Part shown: positions 5,676 through 6,514 of the stretch, one piece after another
How positions within the stretch are numbered: position 1 is the stretch's first letter
Layout of the letters: each line of letters begins with the position of its first letter
Assembly (NCBI GenBank): GCA_964365765.1
Contig: CAYIRB010000060.1
Span: 1 to 6,514 of the forward strand
From: CALRGE01 sp964365765
GTDB lineage: Bacteria > Patescibacteriota > Gracilibacteria > UBA1369 > 2-02-FULL-48-14
Length of the DNA: 6,514 nucleotides
Direction of reading: 5' to 3'
The notes under the pieces: model-generated
Told to the model about the DNA's origin: nothing
The model's input: only the letters and a program-made list of their open reading frames with translations
The model's database searches: none
Made by a program: the position numbers and the translations under genes

Positions 5676-6514
5676 TTTCTTGTCGAATGTTTCTATGATC
5701 TCTCAAACGTCCGTCAAACTCCTCAAACATTTTCTTATTATCGGCAATCCACGCGATTAGCTTCTTCACTCCTTCTTCCGCGCCGAATTCCGGCTCCCAA
5801 CCGAAGTCCGCCTTCGCCTTTCGAATGTCCGAAATGTAAATAAACTGATCGCCCGGCCTCCAATCGTCGAAGTTATACTCGATTTTTTTGCCGAAAAACT
5901 TGCCCAAATAATCCAAAAGTTCCAAAAGCGAAAGGGTTTTTTGCGGTCCGCCTCCCACGTTATACACTTGGCCGGCCGTCTTCTCGATATTTTGGAGCGC
6001 CAAATCGTAGGCGCGCATCAAATCCTCAATAAACAGTACATCTCGAACCTGTTTGCCGTCCCCGTAAACGGTCAATTTCTTGTCGAACATGGCCGCTATG
6101 GCGAACCATGCCACCCAACCTTGATCTTCAACTCCGAATTGTCTGTAACCGTAAATGCAAGACTGCCTCAAAACCACCGTCTTTAAGCCGTAAATTCTGA
6201 AATAATCATGAAAATACTGATCGGCCGCTCCTTTTGAACAACCGTAAGGCGAGTGGAAATCCAGCCCGCGATCCTCGGAAACACCCATATCAAGGCCTTC
6301 ATAAGCATATCGTCCGTTTTTTTCCACTATTCCAACATCTTCCATTCCGCCATACACTTTATTTGTCGAAGAATAGAGCACAATCGGCATCGGATTCAGC
6401 TTCCGGCACGCCTCCAGAACATTGAAACTCCCAAAAGCGTTCACATCAAAATCATTCCGCGGATCCGCCACCGAAGTCGTAACGGCGACCTGTCCCGCCA
6501 AATGAATCACAACT
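5644..6514 (-). CDS. CDP-paratose/tyvelose 2-epimerase-like SDR protein (5' end off window)
   Basis: This extended SDR (NAD-dependent epimerase/dehydratase) most resembles CDP-paratose 2-epimerase (RfbE/Tyv type), which inverts C2 of CDP-paratose to give CDP-tyvelose, a 3,6-dideoxyhexose of O-antigens. Counting from the GTG at 6510, visible signatures are IHLAGQVAVTTS (2-13), YSSTNKVYGG (46-55, Ser/Thr catalytic region), HSPYGCSK (86-93, the YxxxK pair Y89/K93), LRQSCIYGYRQFGVEDQGW (114-132, very typical of this epimerase), YGDGKQVRDVLFIEDL (149-164) and WRPGDQFIYISD (217-228). The reading frame stays open to the right edge, and the GTG at 6510 encodes an internal Val preceded by another Val, so it is not the start. 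The N-terminal GxxGxxG NAD-binding loop and roughly 50-60 residues are beyond the window. The charged C-terminal tail (after about 266) overlaps the next gene by 32 bp. Other dideoxyhexose or UDP-sugar epimerases remain possible. Confidence 0.85.
   Translation of the reverse strand, partial: VVIHLAGQVAVTTSVADPRNDFDVNAFGSFNVLEACRKLNPMPIVLYSSTNKVYGGMEDVGIVEKNGRYAYEGLDMGVSEDRGLDFHSPYGCSKGAADQYFHDYFRIYGLKTVVLRQSCIYGYRQFGVEDQGWVAWFAIAAMFDKKLTVYGDGKQVRDVLFIEDLMRAYDLALQNIEKTAGQVYNVGGGPQKTLSLLELLDYLGKFFGKKIEYNFDDWRPGDQFIYISDIRKAKADFGWEPEFGAEEGVKKLIAWIADNKKMFEEFDGRLRDHRNIRQENESLEKQRTA

Noticed and set aside
4824..5843. Plus-strand open frames of about 150 codons (4824-5270 and 5391-5843)
   Set aside because: They lie antisense to well-supported glycosyltransferase and epimerase genes, show no recognisable domain, and have the Arg/Ser/His-rich make-up of shadow frames.
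6508..6510. GTG at 6510 as the start of the epimerase
   Set aside because: The frame is open to the edge and the residues here (VVIHLAGQ) are an internal strand of the SDR fold; the NAD-binding loop must lie further upstream.
1..6514. Recoded UGA (Gracilibacteria/SR1 code)
   Set aside because: TGA closes five reading frames at sensible ends, twice as ATGA overlaps, so UGA is an ordinary stop.

Overview
The window is almost entirely coding. It reads as part of a bacterial cell-surface polysaccharide (O-antigen or capsule-like) biosynthesis locus: one sugar-nucleotide epimerase, four GT-B glycosyltransferase (GT4-type) modules in three ORFs, one SAM-dependent methyltransferase and one GtrA-like membrane protein. 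I see no rRNA, tRNA, CRISPR array, transposase or phage gene. The gene families are recognisable, so I do not claim a new system. The points worth a second look are a tandem GT4-GT4 fusion ORF, a symmetric divergent promoter, and a CDP-paratose/tyvelose-type epimerase in what looks like a compact genome.

Layout, left to right. At 2-202 (+) is the C-terminal end of an unidentified gene, running tail-to-tail into a GT4 glycosyltransferase on the minus strand (147-1229). Upstream of that GT, and joined to it by an ATGA stop/start overlap, is a class I methyltransferase (1226-1858, minus). A 46-bp divergent spacer (1859-1904) holds an 18-bp inverted repeat whose two arms each contain a perfect TATAAT. 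The plus-strand GtrA-like gene follows (1905-2321) and overlaps by 17 bp, tail-to-tail, with a 742-residue double glycosyltransferase (2305-4533, minus). That ORF is joined by another ATGA overlap to a further GT4 (4530-5675, minus). This GT in turn overlaps the end of the epimerase gene (5644 to beyond the right edge, minus).

There are thus two minus-strand units, epimerase-GT-GT/GT and methyltransferase-GT, separated by one plus-strand gene. A likely working model is as follows. The epimerase makes a CDP-3,6-dideoxyhexose such as CDP-tyvelose. The GTs transfer sugars one after another to a lipid-linked acceptor on the cytoplasmic face. The methyltransferase modifies a sugar or caps the chain. 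The GtrA protein takes part in moving or presenting a polyprenyl-linked sugar. The order of sugars and the specificity of each GT cannot be read from the sequence.

Organism: a bacterium with moderate GC, lysine-rich proteins, TGA used as an ordinary stop (147, 1226, 2319, 4530 and 5644), overlaps at nearly every gene boundary and few Shine-Dalgarno motifs. This, with the style of the GTs, suggests a Candidate Phyla Radiation/Patescibacteria (Parcubacteria-like) genome. That is inference with moderate to low confidence. TGA stops argue against the Gracilibacteria/SR1 lineages, which recode UGA as glycine.
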